A stretch of DNA of 64,000 nt from Chachezhania sediminis (GTDB lineage: Bacteria > Pseudomonadota > Alphaproteobacteria > Rhodobacterales > Rhodobacteraceae). Position 1 is the stretch's first letter. Each line of letters opens with the position of its first letter. Shown in pieces: positions 29,159 through 37,722 of this stretch. The stretch spans positions 186,001 to 250,000 of the forward strand of contig NZ_VOPH01000005.1 in NCBI RefSeq assembly GCF_009765275.1. Direction: 5' to 3'. The notes beneath the pieces are model-generated. The model was not told where the DNA came from and ran no database searches. It saw only the letters and a list, made by a program, of their open reading frames with translations. The translations under genes were made by a program, and so were the position numbers.

Positions 29159-29638
29159 TCAGAAAACCTGGTCCAGCATCACGTCCTTGCCGTTGAACGC
29201 AAAGCTGTCGCCTTCCGCCAGGCCCTGCATGGCGCGGTAGATCGGGCTTTGTTCCGAAATTCCCATGTAGCGCTCTCCCCCGACCTCGAAGGCGTCGGTC
29301 GATACGGCCACGACGAAGTTCTTGCCCGAGAATGACACGACCGCGCCGGCCATCACCTCGGACTTCAGGCCGAAATCCAGGTTTTCCAGCGCATCCACCT
29401 TGGCCTGGTGCGTCTGCACCGGGTGATCGAAGGAATGGGCCAGGTCCAGGCTTTCCGTCGCCTCGGCCACGGCGGACCGGTCCTGCTGTGCGCCCTCGCC
29501 CATCACGGCGTCGCTCAGGTAGGCACGGTAATGTTCCTTCGCCACCTCCAGCTCGTGCGCTTCCAGGGCCATCATGCGGTCATAGATTGCCGCCTTCAGC
29601 GCGGCCCGGTCTTTGTTCGTGTCTTGGGTCGGGCTCAT
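29159..29638 (-). CDS. GreA/GreB-like C-terminal-domain protein
   Basis: This 159-residue protein has an N-terminal helical region (about 8-85) and a C-terminal domain resembling the FKBP-like RNA-polymerase-binding domain of Gre factors (VMAGAVVSFSGKNFVVAVST, then SPIYRAMQGLAEGDSFAFNG). The N-terminal part lacks the clear long coiled coil with paired acidic residues at its tip that GreA uses to stimulate RNA cleavage. It may therefore be a Gre-like competitor rather than a true GreA. I start it at the ATG at 29636-29638, with GGAGGAG upstream. Confidence 0.75.
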   Translation of the reverse strand: MSPTQDTNKDRAALKAAIYDRMMALEAHELEVAKEHYRAYLSDAVMGEGAQQDRSAVAEATESLDLAHSFDHPVQTHQAKVDALENLDFGLKSEVMAGAVVSFSGKNFVVAVSTDAFEVGGERYMGISEQSPIYRAMQGLAEGDSFAFNGKDVMLDQVF

Positions 29639-29723
29639 CGCTCCGCTCTCCTCCGTCTTCCGATTGTCCAATGATGTGATCGCAATGACGGCAGAGTTCA
29701 ATCCCGCCGCGACGCGAAGGCCT

Positions 29724-30179
29724 TCAGATCAGGAACCCGCCGGCCTTTTCGTGGATCAGAAGCTGCACCTTGGTCTCAACCCCTTCGCCGCCGGAAAAGC
29801 CGGTCAGGCCCCTGGCGCCCATCACCCGGTGACAGGGGATCACGACCGCGATCGGGTTGCGTCCGCAGGCCTGGCCCACTGCCTGGGCGGGATGGCCCAG
29901 TGCCTTGGCGATATCGCCATAGGTCCTTGTCTCGCCGAACGGGATCGCCGACATCTGCGCGCAGACGGCCTTCTGGAAATCGTTGCCGCGGACCGCAAGC
30001 GGCAGATCGAAGACCTTCAGTTCCCCGGCCTCATAGGCGCGGATCTGGGCCACGGCCTCGCGCAGAAGCGCCGTCGCCGCGTCATGCGTGTCATCGGCCC
30101 AGGTCAGGCGCACGATGGCGCCGTCGTCCTCGGTGACGCACAGGGTTCCGAAACGGGTATCGACAGCGACGCTGGGCAT
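29724..30179 (-). CDS. ogt: Methylated-DNA--[protein]-cysteine S-methyltransferase
   Basis: This suicide enzyme removes alkyl groups from O6-alkylguanine. The 151 residues include the active-site motif IPCHRVMG with acceptor Cys116, the helix-turn-helix FGETRTYGDIAKALGHP, and the GLTGFSGG loop. I start it at the ATG at 30177-30179 (MPSVAVDTRFG); the longer frame upstream runs through terminator hairpins of ileS. The short form without an Ada N-terminal domain fits Ogt/MGMT. It is 142 bp downstream of ileS on the same strand. Confidence 0.94.
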   Translation of the reverse strand: MPSVAVDTRFGTLCVTEDDGAIVRLTWADDTHDAATALLREAVAQIRAYEAGELKVFDLPLAVRGNDFQKAVCAQMSAIPFGETRTYGDIAKALGHPAQAVGQACGRNPIAVVIPCHRVMGARGLTGFSGGEGVETKVQLLIHEKAGGFLI

Positions 30180-30258
30180 GGCATCAAGCTGACCGGGACC
30201 GCGGCCCGGATCAACCCGGTTCGTGACATTTGCGGCAACGCGACTGCCTTGGCACGAC

Positions 30259-30314
30259 ATCCCGCTCAGGCGGGATGCAGGACGGAACACCCGGCGCCGG
30301 GCATGGCCCGGCGC
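30259..30314 (-). terminator. Tandem hairpins downstream of ileS
   Basis: GCGCCGGGC (30294-30302) pairs with GCCCGGCGC (30306-30314) around ATG, beginning 8 bp after the ileS stop. A second stem, ATCCCGC/GCGGGAT, lies at 30259-30265/30270-30276. Neither has a T run. Together they probably end the ileS transcript before ogt. Confidence 0.6.
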
Positions 30315-30321
30315 AAGGCAA

Positions 30322-33294
30322 TCAGGATAGCGCCGCGTCGCAGCGGCCGCAGACGCCTTCGTGCCCGTGCTGGCCGACATCGGGCAGGATCTTCCAGCAG
30401 CGCTGGCACTTCTGCCCTTCGGCCTTTTCGAACACCACGCCCACGCCTTCGACCTCTGGCAGGCGGAAGGCCTCGGCCGGGCTGGGATCTGCGGTCAGGG
30501 TCAGGGCCGAGGTGATGCAGAGATCATCCATCGGCATCGCCTTCAGCACCGCCAGAACGCCCGCGTCCTCGACATGGACGACCGGCGCGGCCTCCAGGCT
30601 GGCCCCGATGGTCTTTTCGCGGCGCTGGATTTCCAGCGCCGCGGTGACCACGCGGCGGACCTTGCGCATGGATGCGATCCGCACCGCCAGGTCGTCGTTC
30701 CGCCAATCCGCCGGCGTGTCCGGCATGTCGACCAGATGGACGGAACTGTCGTCGCCCGGATAACGTTCCAGCCAGACCTCTTCCATGGTGAAGACCAGGA
30801 TCGGCGCCAGCCAGGTGGTGATGCGGTGAAACAGCAGGTCCAGCACGGTCCGCGCCGCGCGGCGGTCGACCGTATCGCCGTCGCAGTAAAGCGCATCCTT
30901 CCGCACGTCGAAATAGAACGCCGACAGATCACCGGTTGCGAAGGTGAAGACCGCCTGGAACACGCCCTGGAAGTCGAAGGCGGCATAGCCCTTGCGCACC
31001 ACCTCGTCCAGTTCGGCCATCCGGTGCAGGACCCAGGCGTCCAGGTCCGGCATGTCCGACACGTCGATCCGGTCGGCCTCGGTAAAGTCCGACAAGGACC
31101 CCAGCATGAAGCGCATGGTGTTGCGCAGCCGGCGATAGCTGTCGGCCACGCCCTTCAGGATCTCCGGCCCGATCCGCTGGTCGGCGGTGTAATCCGTCTG
31201 CGCCACCCACAGCCGCAGGATATCGGCGCCGTACTGCTTGACGATCTCGTCCGGCCCGATGGTATTGCCGAGCGACTTGGACATCTTGTTGCCCTTCTCG
31301 TCCAGCGTGAAGCCATGGGTGACCACGTTGCGATAGGGCGCGCGGCCCAGCGTGCCGCAGGCCTCCAGCAGCGACGAATGGAACCACCCGCGGTGCTGGT
31401 CGGTGCCTTCCATGTAGACGTCGGCGATGCCGTCCGCGGTCCCGTCTGCCCGGTCGCGCAGCACGAAGGCATGAGTCGAGCCGGAGTCGAACCAGACGTC
31501 GAGGATATCGTCGACCTTGTTCCATTCCGCCGGGTCGTAATCATTGCCCAGGAAGCGTTCCTTGGCACCGTCCTTGTACCAGGCATCGGCGCCTTCGGCC
31601 TCGAACGCCTCGGTGATGCGGGCGTTGACCTTCGGATCGCGCAGCAGGAAATCCGGGTCGGTCGGCAGCGCGCCCACCTTGGTAAAGCAGGTCAGCGGCA
31701 CACCCCAGGCACGCTGGCGCGACAGCACCCAGTCGGGGCGCGTTTCCATCATCGAATGCAGGCGGTTGCGGCCAGACACCGGCGTGAATTTCACCAGGTC
31801 CTCGATCGACTTCAGCGCGCGTTCGCGGATCGTCTCGCCATAGGTGTCCTGCCCGTCACCGATCTTGCGGTCGATGGCGGCGAACCATTGCGGCGTGTTG
31901 CGATAGATCACCGGCGCCTTGGACCGCCAGCTGTGCGGGTACGAATGCTTGATCTTGCCGCGGGCCAGAAGACCGCCGACCTCGGTCAGCTTGGCGATGA
32001 CGGCGGCGTTGGCGTCGCCTTCCCAGCTGCCGTTCTTGGCCTTGGCGCGCAGGATCTTCTTGCCGCCGAAGAAGGGCAGATCCGCACGGAACGACCCGTC
32101 GTCCATCACGTTGTAGGTGATGACCTGCTCCAGCATGCCGAGGCCACGATAAAGCTCGTATTCCTCCATCCCGTGGGACGGCGCGCAGTGGACGAAGCCC
32201 GTGCCTTCCTCGTCGGTGACGAAGTCGGCGGCGCGGAAATCGCGTTCGACATTCCACTCGCCATTTGCACCTTCAACATTGGCAAGTGGGTGCATTACCC
32301 AAGCGATTTCGTTGGGATCAACATCGCTAACTCGACGATACATGCCCGGTTCCAGACGGGCGCGCTTCATCACTTCGTCCGCAAGCTTATCGGCAAGAAC
32401 GAACTTTTCGCCAACCGCTGCCCAGCATTCTTCCGGAGTGCCAGTAACCTCATAAAGTCCATAAGCAATGTCGTCGCCGAAAACGACGGCCTTGTTAGAA
32501 GGCAGTGTCCAAGGTGTAGTGGTCCAGATTACGACAAAGGTTTTCTGCATGTCGGAAAGCGGATGCTTTTCCAAGTCAGGCCACACATTGCGATCATTAC
32601 TAAGCCCGCCTACCCGGAACTTCACCCAGACCGTCGGGCTTTCCTTGTCGTGGTATTCGACCTCGGCCTCGGCCAGCGCGGTTTCCTCGACCGGCGACCA
32701 CATCACGGGCTTGGATCCCTGGTAGAGCGTACCGTTCATCAGGAACTTCATGAATTCCTCGGCGATGACACGCTCGGCATGGAAGTTCATGGTCAGGTAG
32801 GGGTCGGCCCAGTTGCCGGTGATGCCAAGGCGCTTGAACTCCTCGCGCTGGATGTCGACCCAGCCTTCGGCGAACTTGCGGCATTCCTGCCGGAATTCGA
32901 CCACCGGAACGGCGTCCTTGTCCTTGCCCTTGGCACGGTACTGTTCCTCGATCTTCCATTCGATGGGCAGGCCGTGGCAGTCCCAGCCGGGGACATAGCC
33001 GGAATCGAAGCCCATCATCTGGTGCGAGCGGACGATGATGTCCTTGATCGTCTTGTTCAGCGCGTGCCCGATATGCAGGTGCCCGTTGGCGTAGGGCGGG
33101 CCGTCATGCAGCGTGAAGGGCGTGCGGCCCTGCTTTTCCCGCAGGCGGTCATAGACGCCGATCCTGGCCCAGCGGTCCAGCCATTCCGGTTCGCGCTTGG
33201 GCAGGCCCGCGCGCATCGGGAAATCGGTTTTCGGCAGGTTCAGCGTATCTTTGTAATCGACGGTCTTCGTCTCGGTCGGCGTGTCGGCGCACAT
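30322..33294 (-). CDS. ileS: Isoleucine--tRNA ligase
   Basis: This class I synthetase charges tRNA-Ile. The 990 residues contain HIGH at 74-77 (GHLHIGHALNK), the editing (CP1) domain opening with WTTTPWTLPSN, KMSKS in KGNKMSKSLGN, and a C-terminal zinc knuckle CQRCWKIL...CGRC, so it is the zinc-containing bacterial type. All motifs are intact. From about 32245 to 32620 (editing-domain residues about 225-350) the DNA is much less G+C rich and uses codons such as GTT, CTT and ACT that the rest of the gene avoids, which suggests a recombined segment. Confidence 0.98.
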   Translation of the reverse strand: MCADTPTETKTVDYKDTLNLPKTDFPMRAGLPKREPEWLDRWARIGVYDRLREKQGRTPFTLHDGPPYANGHLHIGHALNKTIKDIIVRSHQMMGFDSGYVPGWDCHGLPIEWKIEEQYRAKGKDKDAVPVVEFRQECRKFAEGWVDIQREEFKRLGITGNWADPYLTMNFHAERVIAEEFMKFLMNGTLYQGSKPVMWSPVEETALAEAEVEYHDKESPTVWVKFRVGGLSNDRNVWPDLEKHPLSDMQKTFVVIWTTTPWTLPSNKAVVFGDDIAYGLYEVTGTPEECWAAVGEKFVLADKLADEVMKRARLEPGMYRRVSDVDPNEIAWVMHPLANVEGANGEWNVERDFRAADFVTDEEGTGFVHCAPSHGMEEYELYRGLGMLEQVITYNVMDDGSFRADLPFFGGKKILRAKAKNGSWEGDANAAVIAKLTEVGGLLARGKIKHSYPHSWRSKAPVIYRNTPQWFAAIDRKIGDGQDTYGETIRERALKSIEDLVKFTPVSGRNRLHSMMETRPDWVLSRQRAWGVPLTCFTKVGALPTDPDFLLRDPKVNARITEAFEAEGADAWYKDGAKERFLGNDYDPAEWNKVDDILDVWFDSGSTHAFVLRDRADGTADGIADVYMEGTDQHRGWFHSSLLEACGTLGRAPYRNVVTHGFTLDEKGNKMSKSLGNTIGPDEIVKQYGADILRLWVAQTDYTADQRIGPEILKGVADSYRRLRNTMRFMLGSLSDFTEADRIDVSDMPDLDAWVLHRMAELDEVVRKGYAAFDFQGVFQAVFTFATGDLSAFYFDVRKDALYCDGDTVDRRAARTVLDLLFHRITTWLAPILVFTMEEVWLERYPGDDSSVHLVDMPDTPADWRNDDLAVRIASMRKVRRVVTAALEIQRREKTIGASLEAAPVVHVEDAGVLAVLKAMPMDDLCITSALTLTADPSPAEAFRLPEVEGVGVVFEKAEGQKCQRCWKILPDVGQHGHEGVCGRCDAALS

Positions 33295-33567
33295 CGGGTG
33301 GCGTCCTCAGGTTCGGAAAGTCGGAAAGCAGGGTGGACGCAAAGCCGGACCGAATGGGTCGCGCGGCCGGGCGCCCGGCAAGGATGACCCGGCCGCTCTG
33401 ACGGATCAGAGCGCCGGGACGCTAATTCGGATCAACATGCGCAGTAGGCTGTTCATGGCGCGGGTTATAGGCAGGTGGCGCAGCAGGGTAAAGAGACCGG
33501 TCAACGCTGCCCCGGGGCAAGACCCCAGAGGCATGGGCCTTCGCGGCGGCGGCCGGCCCCGCCGCCT

Positions 33568-34296
33568 TCAGACCTGGAACAGGGTTCCCACGACATAGGC
33601 CAGCCCGGCCGCCACCCCGCCGATGGCCAGAGTCTCGGCCCCGGACCGCCACCAGGGCGCAAGCGACCACAGGCTTTTCAGCGCGCCGATGGCGAAGAAG
33701 ACGACCAGCGTCAGCCCGGCAGACACCCGGAATGCGTCCGCAAGGCCGAAAAGGAACGGCAGCATAGGCACCATGCCCGCGGCCAGGAAGGCGCCGAAGG
33801 TCGCAAGCGCGGCACGCAGCGGTCTCGGATCGACTTCGCCCAACCCGTATTCGCCTTCGACCATCAGGGCGATCCAGGCCTCGCGGTCGGCACAGATCGC
33901 GTCGGTCGCGGCCTCCAGCACCTTGCCGGTCAGCCCCTTGCGCCGCAGGATCTCGCGAACTTCCAGCCGCTCGCCATCGGGATAGAGGTCGATATGCCGC
34001 TTCTCGATCTCGCGCACGCGGGCGACATTGTCGACCTGCGCCTTGGTGGCGGAATAGTTGCCCACCGCCATCGAAAAGCCGTCGGCCAGCACATTGGCAA
34101 AGCCCAGCGCCAGGACGATGAACGGGGACAGGCCGGCGCCCGCGACACCGGCCACGATCGCGAAGGTCGTCACCGACCCGTCGATCGCCCCGTATACGAC
34201 ATCGCCCAGCACACCCTTCCCCGGCGGCGCATCGATGCGCGCCGCCACCTCTCCGGGCGTGTGTCCATGCTCTGGCGTGTCGGGTGGCTGAAGCAT
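33568..34296 (-). CDS. VIT1/CCC1 family iron/manganese transporter
   Basis: This membrane protein of about 242 residues belongs to the VIT family. The signature GAIDGSVTTFAIVAGVAGAG lies in the first helix, a cytoplasmic metal-binding helical region with many Glu (about 85-150) follows helix 2, and three more helices complete the C-terminal half. VIT proteins move Fe2+ or Mn2+ out of the cytosol. I start it at the ATG at 34294-34296 (MLQPPDTPEHG); a GTG 12 codons earlier at 34332 is an alternative. The gap to ileS (273 bp) shows no gene. Confidence 0.87.
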   Translation of the reverse strand: MLQPPDTPEHGHTPGEVAARIDAPPGKGVLGDVVYGAIDGSVTTFAIVAGVAGAGLSPFIVLALGFANVLADGFSMAVGNYSATKAQVDNVARVREIEKRHIDLYPDGERLEVREILRRKGLTGKVLEAATDAICADREAWIALMVEGEYGLGEVDPRPLRAALATFGAFLAAGMVPMLPFLFGLADAFRVSAGLTLVVFFAIGALKSLWSLAPWWRSGAETLAIGGVAAGLAYVVGTLFQV

Positions 34297-34469
34297 TCGG
34301 GGATCCCGGGAACCATGGTTGGGTCGGGCCACATTGCGTCAGATCATTGACATGCACAATTCGCAATATGTTCGCATGGACACTCTGACCGCTCCCGAAC
34401 CGGCAAGACGGGACGCGCAGGCGCCCCGGCGGGGTGGGCGGACGGGCCCACGACGGGGCGATGCGGGAC

Positions 34470-35483
34470 TCAGCCCTCCCGCTCGGCCCGGGAAAACAGG
34501 CCCGTCAGCGCCGCCTTCACGATGGCCCGCGACGACGGGCGCAGGCCGGGCGAAAACGGCAGCGGCCGGCAGACATCCATCGCGGCCAGCCCCACCCGCG
34601 CCGTCAGGGCACCGTTCACCAGCCCTTCGCCGAAGCGGCGCGAGAGCTTCGACAGGATCGTCCCGCCCATCACCGGCTCGATCATGTCATCGAGCGCGGC
34701 CACCGCACCGGTCGCCAGCATGTGCCCCAGCACGGCGCGGGTCAGCCGCCAGCTGCCGATGACACCCGACCGCCCGCCATAGATCTCGGCGATCCGGCGG
34801 ATCATCCGCAGCGCATTGGCCAGCGCCGCCGCCACATCCGCCAGCGCCAGTGGCACCAGTGCCGTCACCATCGCCACCTGCCGGGCCGAGCTTTCGATTT
34901 CCAGCACCACGGCCCGGTCCAGCGGCGCCAGCAGGTCCTGTTCAACCAGCCGCAGGGTGTCCGAGGCCTCGAAACTGTCGCCCAGACGATCGGTGACCCG
35001 GGTTCTTCCATTCCCCGTCTCGGGCCGGTGGGCATAAAGGGCGACAACCCGCTTCGCCACGCCGCGCGCGCCTTCCAGATCGGCCGTCTCCAGCACCTTG
35101 GCAGCATCGGCGCGCAACCCGTCCAGCCGCGCCAGCCGGCCGATGGCCGCAATCTCGCGCAGAGCGATCAGGATGACGACCACCAGGAACGCCACCAGAA
35201 GGCCGGTCACGATCCAGCCCAGCACCGGCACGCGGGTCATCAGGTCCTCGGCAAAGCGCCAGGCGGCAAAGGACAGAAGCGCCGTCACCAGCGCCCCCAG
35301 CAGCGACCAGAACAGCTTGGCCAGGCGCGAGGCGCGCTGTCGTCGCCCGGCCAGCCGGGCCGCGGTCAACATCGCGGCGCCCTGCGGCACGCCGGGTTCC
35401 GGCACCGGCGGCGCCGCCGCCACGTCCAGCGCCGGCCCCTGCCGGTCATCTTCCAGATCGAAGATCACGGGTCCCCTGGTCAT
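34470..35483 (-). CDS. ycjF: TIGR01620 family (YcjF-like) membrane protein
   Basis: This 337-residue protein has a proline-rich N-terminal cytosolic part, two transmembrane helices at about 55-75 and 85-110, and a conserved C-terminal DUF697-type region (VTALVPLALADVAAAL, MIRRIAEIYGGRSG). It is the usual partner of the GTPase-like YcjX; in enterics the pair is linked with the phage-shock response. I start it at the ATG at 35481-35483, with GGAGG seven bases upstream; it overlaps the stop of the GNAT gene by 4 bp. Confidence 0.88.
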   Translation of the reverse strand: MTRGPVIFDLEDDRQGPALDVAAAPPVPEPGVPQGAAMLTAARLAGRRQRASRLAKLFWSLLGALVTALLSFAAWRFAEDLMTRVPVLGWIVTGLLVAFLVVVILIALREIAAIGRLARLDGLRADAAKVLETADLEGARGVAKRVVALYAHRPETGNGRTRVTDRLGDSFEASDTLRLVEQDLLAPLDRAVVLEIESSARQVAMVTALVPLALADVAAALANALRMIRRIAEIYGGRSGVIGSWRLTRAVLGHMLATGAVAALDDMIEPVMGGTILSKLSRRFGEGLVNGALTARVGLAAMDVCRPLPFSPGLRPSSRAIVKAALTGLFSRAEREG

Positions 35484-35929
35484 CTCGCATCCTCCGCCTG
35501 CCATTCATACAGAAAGTCCGGCAACCCTTCTTCGTTTCCGGTGCCGTCTCCGGTCCCGGCTTGCCGGAAGCCCTGCGCCCGGTAAAAGGCCTGGGCCCCG
35601 GCATTGACCTGGAAGCAGCGCAGCCAAAGCCGGTCCTGCCGCCCCTTGGCATCCGCCAGAAGCGCCGCCCCATGGCCCTGCCGCCGCGCCGCATCGGTGA
35701 TGTAAAGCGCACAGATCTCCGCGCCGTCCCGGGCGATGAAACCTGCGGGCACGCCTTCCCTCTCGGCCACGCGGACCCAGCCGCGGTCGATCAGCGTACC
35801 GCAGAAGGCCACCGTCTCGGCCCCGCTGTAAAGCTTCGGCATCCAGGGCGTCCGCGCCTGGAAATCGTGCAGGATATCCCCCAGCACGCCCGCATCCAGC
35901 GGCCGTGCCGGCCGCAGCGTGCCGGTCAC
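35480..35929 (-). CDS. GNAT family N-acetyltransferase within the ycjX-ycjF operon
   Basis: This is a short GNAT protein of 149 residues with GTG start. The motif ARRQGHGAALLADAK is the acetyl-CoA pyrophosphate-binding loop and NAGAQAFYRAQGF is the C-terminal signature. It starts as GTGA overlapping the ycjX stop (35926-35929) and ends as ATGA overlapping the ycjF start (35480-35483), so it is translationally locked between the two. The substrate is unknown. The first upstream in-frame ATG lies deep within ycjX and is unlikely. Confidence 0.85.
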   Translation of the reverse strand: MTGTLRPARPLDAGVLGDILHDFQARTPWMPKLYSGAETVAFCGTLIDRGWVRVAEREGVPAGFIARDGAEICALYITDAARRQGHGAALLADAKGRQDRLWLRCFQVNAGAQAFYRAQGFRQAGTGDGTGNEEGLPDFLYEWQAEDAR

Positions 35930-37341
35930 AGCCGGTCCCCGATCAGGAATTCCGCGGCGCGGTCCAGCCGGATATGGGGCGGACCGTCGCCGGGTTTCAG
36001 CGTCAGCGGCGACGGGGCAAAGGACATGTGCCCGAAATCTTCCTGCAGCCAGCGGTCCTCGCCCGCCCGCGCCGGCGACAGGATCCGCGCCGGATCCTCG
36101 GGCAGTTCGCCCGGATAGAACGCCACCTGCCGCCCCGTGCCGGCGACGATGCCGCGGACGCAAGGCAGCTCGCGGCCGTGATGCTCGCGCATCTCCTCGG
36201 TCGTGGCACGCAATGCGGCGATGGACATGGCGGCGGTCTCGGCGCCGGCGAATTGCGCCCGGTCGCGCGCCTCGCGCGTCAGCGCCTCCATGATCGCGGT
36301 CAGGCGGGGGTGTTGCAGGTGATGCAGGTGATCGGCCTTGGTCGCGGCGAAGAGGATCCTTTCCACCCGCCGCCCCATCAGGATCTGGGTCAGCCAGGAA
36401 TTGCGGCCCGGCCTGAAGGCGCCTAGGATCTCGGCCATGGCCAGGCGCATGTCTTCGACCGCGCGGGGGCCCGAATGGATCGCGCCCAGCGCATCCACCA
36501 GCACGATCTGCCGGTCGATGCGCGAAAAATGGTCCCGGAAGAAGGGCCGCACGACCTGGCTCTTGTAGGCCTCGAACCGCCGCGCCATCTCGTGCAGCAG
36601 CGTGCCCCGCTTCGGTCCGGCATCCCGCGGCAGGGGCGCGAAGGTCAGCACGGGCGACCCCGCCATCTCTCCCGGCAGCAGGAACCGCCCCGGCGTGCAG
36701 TCATAGTACCCGGCATCGCGCGCGGCCTGCAGATAGGCGGCAAAGCTTTCGGCCAGCCGCTTGGCCACCGGTTCCTCGAAGCGCTGTGCGGCGTCGGTCT
36801 CGCGGACCAGCGACAGATAGGCCGCGCCCTCGGGCCGCCCCTCCAGCCGGTCGAGGACGTCGGCCGACCAGTTGTCGTAGCTGCGGTCCATCAGGCCCAG
36901 GTCCAGCAGCCATTCGCCCGGATAGTCGACGATGTCCAGGTGCACGGTCCGCGGGCCCTGAAGCCCGCCCAGGAAGCCGCCGGGCTGGACCTTAAGCGAC
37001 AGCCGCAACTCGCTGACCGCCCGGGTGCTGTCGGGCCAGTGCGGGACCGGCGCGGTCAGGGCGTCGCGATGCGTCTCGAAATCGAAGCGCGGAATCGTGT
37101 CGTCGGGCTGGGGCTGGAGATACGCCGCCTGGATCCGACCGTCCCGCGCGGCCACCAGCCCGGGCATCCGGCCCCGGTCCAGCAGGTTCGCCACCAGCGA
37201 GGTGATGAACACCGTCTTGCCCGCGCGCGCCAGCCCGGTCACGCCCAGCCGGATCGTCGGATCGGTGAACGCGCCCGTGACGGCATCGCCGACGCTCTCG
37301 ACGCTGCGCACAAGCCCGTCGGCAAGTGTAGAGATGACCAC
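35926..37341 (-). CDS. ycjX: YcjX family GTP-binding protein (DUF463)
   Basis: This 471-residue P-loop protein has GVTGLARAGKTVFITSL near residues 33-49 as its Walker A region, DIVDYPGEWLLDLGLM as the switch/Walker B-like region, and FAATKADHLHHLQHP carrying a TKAD base-specificity motif. It is the partner of YcjF and may act in envelope-stress responses. The start codon is GTG at 37339-37341. It leads a three-gene operon ycjX-GNAT-ycjF with 4-bp overlaps, divergent from truA. Confidence 0.9.
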   Translation of the reverse strand: MVISTLADGLVRSVESVGDAVTGAFTDPTIRLGVTGLARAGKTVFITSLVANLLDRGRMPGLVAARDGRIQAAYLQPQPDDTIPRFDFETHRDALTAPVPHWPDSTRAVSELRLSLKVQPGGFLGGLQGPRTVHLDIVDYPGEWLLDLGLMDRSYDNWSADVLDRLEGRPEGAAYLSLVRETDAAQRFEEPVAKRLAESFAAYLQAARDAGYYDCTPGRFLLPGEMAGSPVLTFAPLPRDAGPKRGTLLHEMARRFEAYKSQVVRPFFRDHFSRIDRQIVLVDALGAIHSGPRAVEDMRLAMAEILGAFRPGRNSWLTQILMGRRVERILFAATKADHLHHLQHPRLTAIMEALTREARDRAQFAGAETAAMSIAALRATTEEMREHHGRELPCVRGIVAGTGRQVAFYPGELPEDPARILSPARAGEDRWLQEDFGHMSFAPSPLTLKPGDGPPHIRLDRAAEFLIGDRL

Positions 37342-37722
37342 GTCCGGTTCTGCCCCTTCTGACCTCGCAATCTACATAAGCCCCTCCGCAGCCGCTCGCC
37401 AGTGGCAGGACCGCGCGGGACCCTGACGGGCCGTCCGGTCGCGGGGCCGGTCGCGGCAGGACAGGTGGGGGCGCTGCCCCCACACCCCCGAGATATTTGA
37501 AGATCAAAGAAGGGAAAGGCGCAGTCCCTGGCTGTGTTGGACGGCGCGGTTCACAGCCTGCAGCGCCCTGCGGGGACGACTTTCCGGCGCCTGTCCGGGG
37601 GCCGCCTGCCCCCTTCTTCTCCTTCCAAATACTCCCCTTTGCACCGCTTGCGGCAGGGGGGCGGACCACAGGGATCGCGCACGGGCCTTGCCCGGCAGCG
37701 CGGCGCGGACTAGGAGGCGCGC
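37342..37722. other. Divergent ycjX/truA region containing a composite repeat
   Basis: This 381-bp gap has no supported gene. Most of it (37465-37640) is a copy of the composite intergenic palindrome described separately. The rest, 37342-37464, must contain the ycjX promoter; the last 80 bp contain the truA leader with AGGAGG just before its ATG. I see no convincing sigma-70 boxes. Confidence 0.6.
37465..37640. repeat. Composite intergenic palindromic element, copy 1
   Basis: Arm A is at 37465-37512: an 8-bp hairpin GTGGGGGC-GCT-GCCCCCAC, then ACCCCCGAGATATTTG and AAGATCAAAGAAG. The spacer is about 95 bp. Arm B at 37610-37640 reads on the minus strand GGGGAGTATTTGG then AAGGAGAAGAAGGG. Arms A and B are related to each other in inverted orientation, so the unit can fold as a long imperfect stem. 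Arm A matches copy 2 (47442-47489) at 47 of 48 positions. Confidence 0.8.

Noticed and set aside
32245-32620. Insertion sequence or foreign gene inside ileS
   Set aside because: The reading frame and the conserved WTTTPWTLPSN editing motif continue through the low-G+C patch, so it is a replaced segment at most, not an inserted element.
30361-33387. Very long antisense open frame opposite ileS (and similar ones opposite fhs, ftsH, gcvP, priA and tdk/proC)
   Set aside because: In G+C-rich DNA the frame opposite a real gene often lacks stops. These translations are rich in Arg, His, Gln and Ala, contain no recognisable domain and have no ribosome-binding sites.
36000-36300. Longer N-terminal form of the GNAT protein starting inside ycjX
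   Set aside because: It would lie entirely in the coding region of ycjX in another frame. The GTGA overlap gives a compact start directly before the conserved domain.
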